Positions 5,487 through 11,745 of a stretch of DNA of 22,452 bases are shown piece by piece; positions within the stretch are counted from its first letter, which is position 1; every line of letters begins with the position of its first letter. The notes under the pieces were generated by a model. It was not told where the DNA came from. It saw only the letters and a program-made list of their open reading frames with translations, and did no database searches. The translations under genes were made by a program, and so were the position numbers. The stretch spans positions 1 to 22,452 of IMG/VR virus record IMGVR_UViG_3300033153_010230; one strand, 5' to 3'. Source of the DNA: a virus.

Positions 5487-5702
5487 ATGAGCTTCCAATC
5501 AGTTCATTACGAAAGACTAAAACAAGATTACAGAAATCTCATGGAAAAACATAGAGATACGCATGTTAAGATTTCAGATTTAAAATCTGCACTAATGGAA
5601 GCTAAAGAGGTCATGAGACATGTTAGAAGCAAAGCTTGCGTATGTGCAGAATGTCTTTTATTAAAAGAGCAGATCAAGAAGATAAAGGAGATTTTAAGAT
5701 GA
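5487..5702 (+). CDS. coiled-coil protein with CVCAEC knuckle
   Basis: It starts with the base after the preceding stop. The 71 residues form two helices (YERLKQDYRNLMEKH, then ISDLKSALMEAKEVM) separated from the last helix by CVCAEC, a compact possible metal site. The terminal LLKEQIKKIKEIL helix is amphipathic. The plan of long helix, Cys knuckle, helix resembles the other short helical proteins of this block. The antisense frame here has no support. Confidence 0.6.
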   Translation: MSFQSVHYERLKQDYRNLMEKHRDTHVKISDLKSALMEAKEVMRHVRSKACVCAECLLLKEQIKKIKEILR

Positions 5703-5992
5703 AAAGTAAATATGACTATTGCACTAATTTTGTAAATAGACACAGAGTTAAAACCATTGATGGAATTTATAGGCATAAAGAATCTGGTAAACTATTAAAG
5801 CTTCGTAACATGTACTATCAAGGCATGATAGACGGAGAAACCAATAAACCGTTTGATACTTACGAAGGAGAGATTACTATGAAAGGGGGACCATCTATTA
5901 AGAAATGTTCAATAGATTTCCATGAGTTTTCCGAATATGAATTAATTTTTACATTAGGAACACAGAGGGGATTTTTAAAGGAACAATCATGA
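5699..5992 (+). CDS. hypothetical protein, 97 aa
   Basis: The start is ATG 5699 (MKSKYDYC) with AAAGGAG eight bases ahead; the earlier in-frame ATG 5636 would overlap the previous gene by 67 bp. The sequence appears beta-rich with many aromatic and charged residues (GIYRHKESGKLLKLRNMYY; ELIFTLGTQRGFL) and may be a small folded alpha/beta domain. Not recognised. Confidence 0.65.
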   Translation: MKSKYDYCTNFVNRHRVKTIDGIYRHKESGKLLKLRNMYYQGMIDGETNKPFDTYEGEITMKGGPSIKKCSIDFHEFSEYELIFTLGTQRGFLKEQS

Positions 5993-6019
5993 TAAGTAAA
6001 GAATTCAAAGAGAGGAATA

Positions 6020-6121
6020 ATGATTACACCCGAAGTGATAAGTAAATTTTTCATAGATATGGCAATAGTATTCAATATTGTCGCAACGGCTTGTTACTTA
6101 ATTTACAGGATTATGAGATGA
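6020..6121 (+). CDS. 33-residue single-span membrane protein
   Basis: The ATG at 6020 has AGAGG four bases upstream, and the stop overlaps the next ATG in the standard ATGA form. The peptide begins MITPEVISKFFIDMAIVF and ends YLIYRIMR, with one span at about residues 9-29 and two arginines at the end. The coupling with the following gene supports it. It belongs to the same size class as the other membrane miniproteins of the block. Confidence 0.5.
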   Translation: MITPEVISKFFIDMAIVFNIVATACYLIYRIMR

Positions 6122-6369
6122 GTGATAAATTTAGACCTTTTATATATCCAAGACAATTTAATCAACTTGTTCTAGCTGGTCATTCACAAAGCGATTATTT
6201 GATAAATGTAGATATCAATAATGAAAAAGATGATTTGATGGATAAAATAAAAGGTCTGGAAGCAAAACTAGAAATAACTACTCTCGCACTCAAAGACATC
6301 AAACGAAGCGGCTACACCTTCCTTGAAAGAAACCAAGTGATCGATCAGGCAATGAGGAAGTTGAAATGA
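6118..6369 (+). CDS. coiled-coil hypothetical protein, 83 aa
   Basis: ATG 6118 overlaps the stop of the membrane miniprotein and is preferred to the in-frame ATG 6091. The N-terminal half (MSDKFRPFIYPRQFNQL) is unlike other proteins here, but the C-terminal half, IKGLEAKLEITTLALKDIKR then RNQVIDQAMRKL, follows the plan of the shared module in 46-282 and 635-844 (KL..A..ALK.L...I.....L). Homology of this copy is uncertain because DNA identity is lost. Confidence 0.65.
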   Translation: MSDKFRPFIYPRQFNQLVLAGHSQSDYLINVDINNEKDDLMDKIKGLEAKLEITTLALKDIKRSGYTFLERNQVIDQAMRKLK

Positions 6370-6578
6370 GTGACATGGAAAGAATAAAAGACGTTGTTAA
6401 CCAACACTCTAGAGTTATTAAACAACAACAAGAACAAATAAAAGAGTTGCAGAGTTGCGTAGCTTTTTTGATGGATGATCCAGATCACTCGATCGATGCT
6501 ATAGCAACAAGAAAAAGAAGAATGGAGAATTTCAAAAAAGGCTTTGAAACTGGATTAAAAGAATATGGAAATAAATAA
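6366..6578 (+). CDS. coiled-coil protein, 70 aa
   Basis: Starting from an ATGA overlap, the protein begins MSDMERIKDVVNQHSRVI and then has a glutamine-rich helix (KQQQEQIKELQSCVAFL) that should form a coiled coil. A basic second half (ATRKRRMENFKKGFETG) follows. Probably oligomeric; no function can be assigned. Confidence 0.65.
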   Translation: MSDMERIKDVVNQHSRVIKQQQEQIKELQSCVAFLMDDPDHSIDAIATRKRRMENFKKGFETGLKEYGNK

Positions 6579-6858
6579 AGTGAGTGAAATAAAATCAGAA
6601 TCTCATGGATTTGATGTAATGATGAAAAAAGAATTTGGAGATGATTATAACCGCAGGAACTATACCTCAGTTGAAATGGTAAGAGTGTGGGCCAAGCAAG
6701 AATATATAATCAGAGAAACAAAGAAGAAGCTATCTCTTGCCTCGAAGGTCATCAATGGATTATGGTTTGCGAATGGAGATTCCTTGCATGAACTTGAAGC
6801 ACAAGGCATATTTTTGACCAGTGAAGAACAAAAGATATTAAACAAATACGAAATATAA
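6565..6858 (+). CDS. last plus-strand gene, hypothetical helical protein
   Basis: ATG 6565 gives 97 residues and a 14-bp overlap with the upstream gene; a GTG at 6580 (MSEIKSES) is an equally possible start. The product is helical and charged (YTSVEMVRVWAKQEYIIRE; LTSEEQKILNKYE). It is followed directly by the convergence region and its terminator hairpin, so it marks the end of the plus-strand block. The antisense frame at 6660-6929 spans the terminator and is rejected. Confidence 0.65.
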   Translation: MEINKVSEIKSESHGFDVMMKKEFGDDYNRRNYTSVEMVRVWAKQEYIIRETKKKLSLASKVINGLWFANGDSLHELEAQGIFLTSEEQKILNKYEI

Positions 6859-6899
6859 ATAAAAAAGGCCCCCTGGAAAAATCCCGAAACCAAGGGGCC
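6859..6899 (-). terminator. rho-independent terminator for leftward transcription
   Basis: GGCCCCCTGG (6867-6876) pairs with CCAAGGGGCC (6890-6899) with one mismatch and a 13-base loop. Read on the minus strand the stem is followed by TTTTTTATTTATATTT, a good U-tract; on the plus strand no T-run follows. It therefore ends the minus-strand transcripts just beyond the lipoprotein gene. It could also slow rightward polymerases, but less effectively. Confidence 0.85.
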
Positions 6900-6954
6900 A
6901 ATCGCATATAACACCGTACATGGAAGCATAAAATAATTATCCCATTCTTTTCTA

Positions 6955-6990
6955 ATTAATCAAGGAGAAACCCGATTTTCCCTGATTAAT
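6955..6990. repeat. imperfect inverted repeat at the convergence point
   Basis: ATTAATCAAGGAGAA (6955-6969) and TTTTCCCTGATTAAT (6976-6990) form 15 pairs with one mismatch and one G-U pair around a six-base loop. It covers the 3' end of the lipoprotein gene. Neither strand has a T-run after it, so it is not a canonical terminator. It may act as an RNA 3'-end stabiliser or processing signal, or a protein-binding palindrome. Confidence 0.6.
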
Positions 6991-7286
6991 ATGAAGCTTG
7001 AATCAATAAACTTTTGATGATTATCTTTAAAGTTGATTACTTCAGTTGTCCATTCTTTACACTTCCTGGAGAACAACTTTCTTTTGACGCAATATCTATA
7101 ACAAAACTTGCCTTCGTGATTTTCTGTTTCAAAACTATGGCATGGGACGTAGCGTCTATTTTGAAATTTCCTGATAAAAGGTTTTGAGAAAGAGGAACAA
7201 CTCATCAGAATAATGGTCAACCCTGCTATCATCACGATCAACCCTTTGCTTGGCCATCTCATTTTCATATTTACTTTTGAGATCAT
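6960..7286 (-). CDS. small lipoprotein overlapping the gene upstream of it (spanin-like arrangement)
   Basis: The ATG at 7286 has AAGGAG seven bases ahead, located inside the gene at 7156-7377. Residues 15-29 (GLIVMIAGLTIILMS) are a signal peptide ending in the lipobox LMSC, with C30 as the lipidated residue. The mature part of 79 residues is basic with four cysteines (VPCHS, KFCYRYC, RKCKEW). A lipoprotein encoded out of frame within the gene upstream recalls Rz/Rz1 outer-membrane spanins, but it is cysteine-rich, not proline-rich, and the partner lacks a clear membrane span. Alternatives are a surface exclusion or host-derived lipoprotein. Confidence 0.7.
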   Translation of the reverse strand: MISKVNMKMRWPSKGLIVMIAGLTIILMSCSSFSKPFIRKFQNRRYVPCHSFETENHEGKFCYRYCVKRKLFSRKCKEWTTEVINFKDNHQKFIDSSFILIRENRVSP

Positions 7287-7377
7287 AGAATTTCTCCTTT
7301 TTCTTCTGAGAGTAATCAGGTGTTTTCTCCATGTACTTCGATGCTAGTGCGAGAGCTAAATTCACCCATTCAATCAT
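7156..7377 (-). CDS. hypothetical charged helical protein, 73 aa
   Basis: ATG 7377 lies behind a strong GGGGAGGA Shine-Dalgarno and overlaps the upstream stop. The protein begins MIEWVNLALALASKYMEK, an amphipathic rather than membrane helix, then a lysine-rich stretch KKKEKFYDLKSKYENEM and RVDRDDSRVDHYSDELFLF. The DDSR..D...eL plan reminds me of short proteins near phage lysis genes, but I cannot name a family. Its last 131 bases are shared with the lipoprotein gene in another frame. Confidence 0.65.
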   Translation of the reverse strand: MIEWVNLALALASKYMEKTPDYSQKKKEKFYDLKSKYENEMAKQRVDRDDSRVDHYSDELFLFLKTFYQEISK

Positions 7378-7610
7378 ATGTCCTCCCCTGTTGGAACAGT
7401 CTCACAGTAGCCTGATGTATTAGCAGTGGTACACGTAGGGCCTTTAGTGAAATCTATGTCTGTTGTTATGATAAAAGGAGAACGAATTGGTGAAATATAT
7501 GTTTCGTGTGCAAACAAGTTAACTAATTCATGATGCAACTTTCTAGCATCCTCAACCGTAAGCATCACATCTTTTCCATAAATCTCAATCGTAATTGACT
7601 TAACTTTCAC
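7374..7610 (-). CDS. small protein with IYG / EDARxLHHEL motif, GTG start
   Basis: A GTG at 7610 follows AGGAG. The first half, VKSITIEIYGKDVMLTV then EDARKLHHELVNLF, matches in plan the plus-strand protein at 5086-5295, suggesting distant paralogues on both strands. The second half (about residues 34-78) is a low-complexity, Thr-rich tail with two cysteines (GPTCTTANTSGYC). It is the first gene after the terminator at 7633-7659, so it needs either readthrough or a promoter in the gap; I see no convincing promoter. Confidence 0.7.
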   Translation of the reverse strand: MKVKSITIEIYGKDVMLTVEDARKLHHELVNLFAHETYISPIRSPFIITTDIDFTKGPTCTTANTSGYCETVPTGEDI

Positions 7611-7622
7611 CTTAAACTCCTA

Positions 7623-7659
7623 AAATAAAAAAAGCGAGAAGACGTTTAATCTCCTCGCT
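7623..7659 (-). terminator. rho-independent terminator inside the minus-strand block
   Basis: AGCGAGAAGA (7633-7642) pairs with TCTCCTCGCT (7650-7659) with one mismatch and a seven-base loop. On the minus strand the stem is followed by TTTTTTTATT. It sits between the 119-residue gene and the GTG-start gene and probably ends the main tail-to-lysis transcript or reduces expression of the last three genes. Confidence 0.8.
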
Positions 7660-7732
7660 CATAAAGGGCATAAACCCAATCATTAGAATCAACACTAGTT
7701 TTATCCAAAAGGACGTGGTTTTGTAAAACTTT

Positions 7733-8092
7733 TTACGCTTCACCTTTTACCTTGTTAACCAGTTCTATTGATCTTGTGATCAAAGAATATGCATCTTCAA
7801 CGATTCCAATTCCATCTTCAATAAATGCTTCGAGACTATCATTAACGAGATCCAGCTTTTTCTTTAGTGCTTCCTCAAGTTCTATTCTCTCACTAGCATC
7901 TAGTTCCATGAGTTCTTTCTTGATCATCTCGAAGTCAATTGATCCCATTGCTGCAACTTCATCAAGAAGACCTGTGATAAGCATGTAGCGCGCCATCCCT
8001 TTTGTTCTACCAATTTGATCACCAATATTTCCGATCTCAGCAGCAAACATTAGTAGTGGAAGAATGTTTTTAATACCGTATTTTTTTTCCAT
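7733..8092 (-). CDS. conserved-looking helical phage protein, 119 aa
   Basis: ATG 8092 has AGGAG six bases ahead. The protein MEKKYGIKNILPLLMFAAEI... is all helical, with a middle section DEVAAMGSIDFEMIKKEL, an acidic stretch (ELDASERIELEEALKKK) and a C-terminal amphipathic helix. I associate this 'KKYGIKN' opening with proteins of unknown role near phage tail and lysis genes; no biochemical function is known to me. An antisense frame at 7752-7988 is serine-rich by mirror of the acidic codons and is not real. Confidence 0.7.
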   Translation of the reverse strand: MEKKYGIKNILPLLMFAAEIGNIGDQIGRTKGMARYMLITGLLDEVAAMGSIDFEMIKKELMELDASERIELEEALKKKLDLVNDSLEAFIEDGIGIVEDAYSLITRSIELVNKVKGEA

Positions 8093-8101
8093 GGATAACT
8101 C

Positions 8102-8320
8102 CTATTTGTTTTTGTTCAGAAGGTATTGATAAATTTCCTTCTGGCCATTGTTTAGTTTTTCTAATTGTCCCTGAATGATATTGAACTGGACATCGTCTAA
8201 TTTTTGATGTTCTACTTTCCAGGTTTTCAAGGAAGAAATATCAGTATCAAACCCTCTAAGGATTCCTGACAAAGAACCTACGATAAGAATAATGAGACTA
8301 ATAATAAATCCTTTTATCAT
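8102..8320 (-). CDS. one-span membrane protein with helical tail (holin- or i-spanin-like)
   Basis: The start at ATG 8320 follows GGAGCTCC. Residues 4-22 (GFIISLIILIVGSLSGIL) are a membrane span after a short basic N-terminus, so N-in/C-out is likely. Residues 35-72 form a helix with coiled-coil spacing (LDDVQFNIIQGQLEKLNN). A short N-terminal span plus a periplasmic coil is the plan of inner-membrane spanins and some small holins. It lies between two secreted or lysis-like genes, but the role is inference. Confidence 0.6.
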   Translation of the reverse strand: MIKGFIISLIILIVGSLSGILRGFDTDISSLKTWKVEHQKLDDVQFNIIQGQLEKLNNGQKEIYQYLLNKNK

Positions 8321-8334
8321 TTTGGAGCTCCAGA

Positions 8335-9285
8335 TTACTTACATGAATCGATAGTAGCTATCATATCTATTTTATCAGTTTCCGTAATTAATACACCATC
8401 AGCAGTTAAGGCAGCGATCTCTTCACTAGCACTATCAAGTGATCCAGTATCGATTAAGTCAATGATATCTTTGAAGTCTTTAACGAATTGCTTTACTTGA
8501 GCTTTTGTCAATCCTTTAGAATAATTAAGGTAGAACATCTTCTTTTTTACTTTATCTGCACAACGAAATCTTTCATCAATGCCTTTTTCGATTGCTGCTT
8601 TTTGAAGGTCAAGAGTTACTTGAGCAACAACTGCTTCTAATTGAAGGAGTTTAGTTTCAACTGCCGAGTCAAGGATGTTTCTAACGAACACCTTGGCATT
8701 TGGTTGTTGTAGCCCAGTCTCTTCCATTGCCATTCTTAAATCAGGCAGCGCATCGAATCTTGCTTGCCAAAGTATTCTTCTCTTATCATCTAAAATTCTG
8801 CCTCTCTCAATGACCAGATAGTTTTGCTCATTAGTTAAAGCTAGTTTTTCTGCAAGCTTTTCATCTAAGATTAATTGATCAGGAGTTTTTAGATCTTCTT
8901 GCGCTTGTTTATCAGAGAGCAATTGCACTTTTTCAACCTGAAGATCATCTCTCTCAATTACAAGATCATTAATCTCATCTTGAAGAACTATAATTCCAGG
9001 ATCTTCTTCAGGTAAAGCATCTCGCTCTACTGCTTTGGAATCAATTAAGGCTTGCTTCGCATCGATCTCGCCTTGCTTGGAGGTTATGTTCACATCAATT
9101 GCTTCAATCGCAGTATTGTAAGGAGCGATATCAGTTTCCTTTTCGTCAATCACGACTTGGATCGGTGCAATCTCATCCGGTATTTCCAGTTGTCTAGCAT
9201 CGATCTCGATTACTCTCAGATCAATCTCTTCCACCGTCATAGAGAAAAGTGTTAATGGAAAAAGTAGCAGTATTAAATATTTCAT
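8335..9285 (-). CDS. exported coiled-coil protein, 316 aa
   Basis: The N-terminus MKYLILLLFPLTLFS is a Sec-type signal (basic residue, hydrophobic core, cleavage likely after S15). Residues 17-180 are a long, regular, acidic coiled coil with repeats of the IDxK/ExxI kind (for example QGEIDAKQALIDSKAVE). The C-terminal part (about 195-316) is a separate helical domain holding the only two cysteines, C242 and C315, which could form a disulfide outside the cytoplasm. AAGGGG precedes the ATG. It lies ten bases downstream of a fibre-type gene. Not recognised; a periplasmic or surface phage protein is inferred. Confidence 0.7.
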   Translation of the reverse strand: MKYLILLLFPLTLFSMTVEEIDLRVIEIDARQLEIPDEIAPIQVVIDEKETDIAPYNTAIEAIDVNITSKQGEIDAKQALIDSKAVERDALPEEDPGIIVLQDEINDLVIERDDLQVEKVQLLSDKQAQEDLKTPDQLILDEKLAEKLALTNEQNYLVIERGRILDDKRRILWQARFDALPDLRMAMEETGLQQPNAKVFVRNILDSAVETKLLQLEAVVAQVTLDLQKAAIEKGIDERFRCADKVKKKMFYLNYSKGLTKAQVKQFVKDFKDIIDLIDTGSLDSASEEIAALTADGVLITETDKIDMIATIDSCK

Positions 9286-9295
9286 CGTTATCCCC

Positions 9296-9958
9296 TTATC
9301 TTAGTTTAGTTATCACCATTGTACCGTTCAACATATAGTTTGGGGCCGTTCCACTACTATATACTCTTAACTCATAAGTCTTCGGCTCCGTTATTGAGAA
9401 CCTATACTTTAGTCCTGACCGCATACCGCCTTGATTGGTAGAGTGGGTGATAATCGATGATGTTCTCAGCAATAGACTGTCCGTGAAGTTAAAAAACTCT
9501 GTGTATATCCAGTCACCTTTAGTTCCAGATACATCAGCTTCAATTAAGTAATCTCCCGCAGGGAAAGTGTACCTATCTAAAACTGTATCCGCTGTAACAA
9601 AAATATCTCCATGAGAACCTATGATGGGTATTGTGTCTCCAGGAGAAGCCGATGCCGATATACCGACACTTCCAGTTGTTCCGGGGGCTACTGATATATC
9701 AACTATTTGAACCTGTGTTTTTGCCACCGTTCCAACATACACCCCCGGAGCACGGGCATCTGCGCCTGACTTTTTAATACCGATCTGGAAAGCTTCCTGT
9801 TGATAACTTCCACTAGCGGCAGTATCCCATAAGTATACATTACACCCTGTTGCTGTAACAGTTGACAACGTGGAGGAAACCTCTCCATTAAAGGTCATTA
9901 TGTCGATCTTTGGAGCGCTCGTTAATCCTAATGCAGAATAGTCTAAAATTTTGCCCAA
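9296..9958 (-). CDS. fibre-type protein with C1q-like C-terminal domain, TTG start
   Basis: The start is uncertain: a TTG at 9958 gives MGKILDYSALG and overlaps the previous gene by 16 bp. The 220-residue product is rich in Gly, Ser and Thr and almost all beta. The C-terminal 95 or so residues (from DRYTFPAGDYLIEADV to GTMVITKLR) have the strand pattern of C1q/TNF-like jelly-roll domains, common as trimeric tips of phage fibres and head decorations. It is likely a virion adsorption protein acting with the two upstream fibre genes. Confidence 0.65.
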   Translation of the reverse strand: MGKILDYSALGLTSAPKIDIMTFNGEVSSTLSTVTATGCNVYLWDTAASGSYQQEAFQIGIKKSGADARAPGVYVGTVAKTQVQIVDISVAPGTTGSVGISASASPGDTIPIIGSHGDIFVTADTVLDRYTFPAGDYLIEADVSGTKGDWIYTEFFNFTDSLLLRTSSIITHSTNQGGMRSGLKYRFSITEPKTYELRVYSSGTAPNYMLNGTMVITKLR

Positions 9959-11745
9959 AAATCTTGCTGCTCACTCTGTGGAAGGGCGTAGAGTTCAGGC
10001 ATCCCTGCTGTCCAGCCTACGATCTTTACTGAAAAATCATATCTAATTGATTTCCCATCACCAATAGCGTTTCCATACAATGTACCCAAGTTATTATCAT
10101 TAAATCTGACAGTAGTAGAAGATGAGGAGCTATTTGCCCAGACAGAAACAGGTTTACTTGTTCCGTTTGAATCAGCAGAACCTAGTGATAAAGAAAACCC
10201 ATCAGTATCTATTTCTAGCCCAGAGGGTACTGCTAACGTAAGTACGGCCGCAGTCGTAGAGGTGCCTGTAGATATATTACCTTTTATATGTATGGTATCC
10301 CCAACTCTTCTATACACTGAATAATACACTATTGGACTGCTTCCCCAAGATGCTGACAATGTAGGGGTATAATCTTCCCACTCACTCAACCTATCTTCAC
10401 CAGAGCGAACTACGTGGTCGGCATCTTTCTTTTCTTCAATTGTTAAATAACTAAACGCTGAGGATGCATTCAGAGTAAACCCAACATCTGCTCTTATAGA
10501 TATCGTATCCCCTGCGGTTAATTCTCCCTTAGAAGATAAGTAGGACATTGCATTCCTAGTAAAGGCAGTGGAATGTTTAAATATATACTTGTAAAATGCT
10601 CCATTCTTATACAAAGCAAAGTTTGGTGCTAAATTCGCTGTCATGTTTATAGCAGCATTTAAATGAATAATAGAATTAGAATATTGAACAGTGTAATAGT
10701 TATCGCTGAACCCGCCACTAGTCCATCCAACACCACTACCATCAAAAGGAATATTCTCTGTGTCGGCAGTTATTGCTCTACCATCATTACCTTCAAGACC
10801 GACACTATTTCTAGTAATTAAACTGGAGGTAGAAATGGTGTCGTCGTTAAATATTAAATCGTCATAATAAGCTACGTAACCACCGGAATAATCTAAACAC
10901 TCAAATTTTACTTTAGATCCTACGCTGGTAGAAATTACATTAAATAAGATCTCAAAAGGTATTGCATCTTCACTACTATCATAATCAATAATAGCTGATC
11001 CAAGAACATTGCTTACACTATCAAGAACACTGACCTCCCATTGGCCACCGTTTGCGATTCTAAACAAACCCTTCAAGGAATGAGTAGTATGAGCTTCAAG
11101 CTGTCGATCTGTGAAAGACGTAAGTGGCGATGTTACCGAATCATTCAGGGCCGTCGGAGTAAGCTTGTATGAACTTCCTCCAGAAATAACATTAACAGAG
11201 CTTTCAATAACTGGAAGAATGTTAACACCTGTCCATCCAGTAATATCTTGATCTTCAGCATCATAAATTGCATAAGTTGAAAGACTACCAACTCCTCCAC
11301 TACCAAGCTCTGCCCAGGATGTTCCATTGTATTGATAGTAAGAAGGAGGAACATCAGAAACATAAACACAAAGGCCTGTATCTGGAGTTGCGATTGCATC
11401 TCTTTGCGCCTTACTCATTTCAGGGCAAAACTTAGATCCTTTAGTTGTTGAGAAAGGTTCAAAGAGTGAAGAGGCATCGAGAACACCAGCTCCAATCTTT
11501 AACTCTCCACCAATATCAACATTGCCTGTAGTGTTAACAGTGTTATTAAATAGAAACTCATCTGTCGCAGGGTTTACTGAGAGGATTGCAGAGTTTCCAT
11601 CAGGAGCATAATCAAAGATAAGAGATCTATCACCAAGAGCACTTGAACCAAAATGAATATTGTCTTGAGTAAATTCTTTAAACCCACCTTCTGCAATAAT
11701 CACCAAAGGAATTATCGCAAGTAGGGCAATTATTAATTTTTTCAT
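9943..11745 (-). CDS. tail fibre-like protein with N-terminal Sec signal sequence, 600 aa
   Basis: ATG 11745 follows AAGGAG and overlaps the upstream stop. Residues 1-18 (MKKLIIALLAIIPLVIIA) are a signal-like sequence with a fitting cleavage site before EGG. Then comes a VDIGGELKIG fibre repeat, the motif MSKAQRDAIATPDTGLCVYV with YYQYNGTSW (about 110-144) seen in many tail fibres and surface proteins, a Gly/Ser-rich shaft, a C1q-like section (about 335-425) and a last beta domain (about 445-580). A fibre with an export signal is unusual because virions are assembled in the cytoplasm. Alternatives: a host-derived surface protein gene captured by the phage. Confidence 0.7.
   Translation of the reverse strand: MKKLIIALLAIIPLVIIAEGGFKEFTQDNIHFGSSALGDRSLIFDYAPDGNSAILSVNPATDEFLFNNTVNTTGNVDIGGELKIGAGVLDASSLFEPFSTTKGSKFCPEMSKAQRDAIATPDTGLCVYVSDVPPSYYQYNGTSWAELGSGGVGSLSTYAIYDAEDQDITGWTGVNILPVIESSVNVISGGSSYKLTPTALNDSVTSPLTSFTDRQLEAHTTHSLKGLFRIANGGQWEVSVLDSVSNVLGSAIIDYDSSEDAIPFEILFNVISTSVGSKVKFECLDYSGGYVAYYDDLIFNDDTISTSSLITRNSVGLEGNDGRAITADTENIPFDGSGVGWTSGGFSDNYYTVQYSNSIIHLNAAINMTANLAPNFALYKNGAFYKYIFKHSTAFTRNAMSYLSSKGELTAGDTISIRADVGFTLNASSAFSYLTIEEKKDADHVVRSGEDRLSEWEDYTPTLSASWGSSPIVYYSVYRRVGDTIHIKGNISTGTSTTAAVLTLAVPSGLEIDTDGFSLSLGSADSNGTSKPVSVWANSSSSSTTVRFNDNNLGTLYGNAIGDGKSIRYDFSVKIVGWTAGMPELYALPQSEQQDFWAKF

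Noticed and set aside
5989-6045. 18-codon plus-strand frame (MISKEFKERNN...) with an AAAGGA ahead
   Set aside because: It overlaps the membrane miniprotein at 6020 and is too short to judge; it may only help ribosomes reach the next start.
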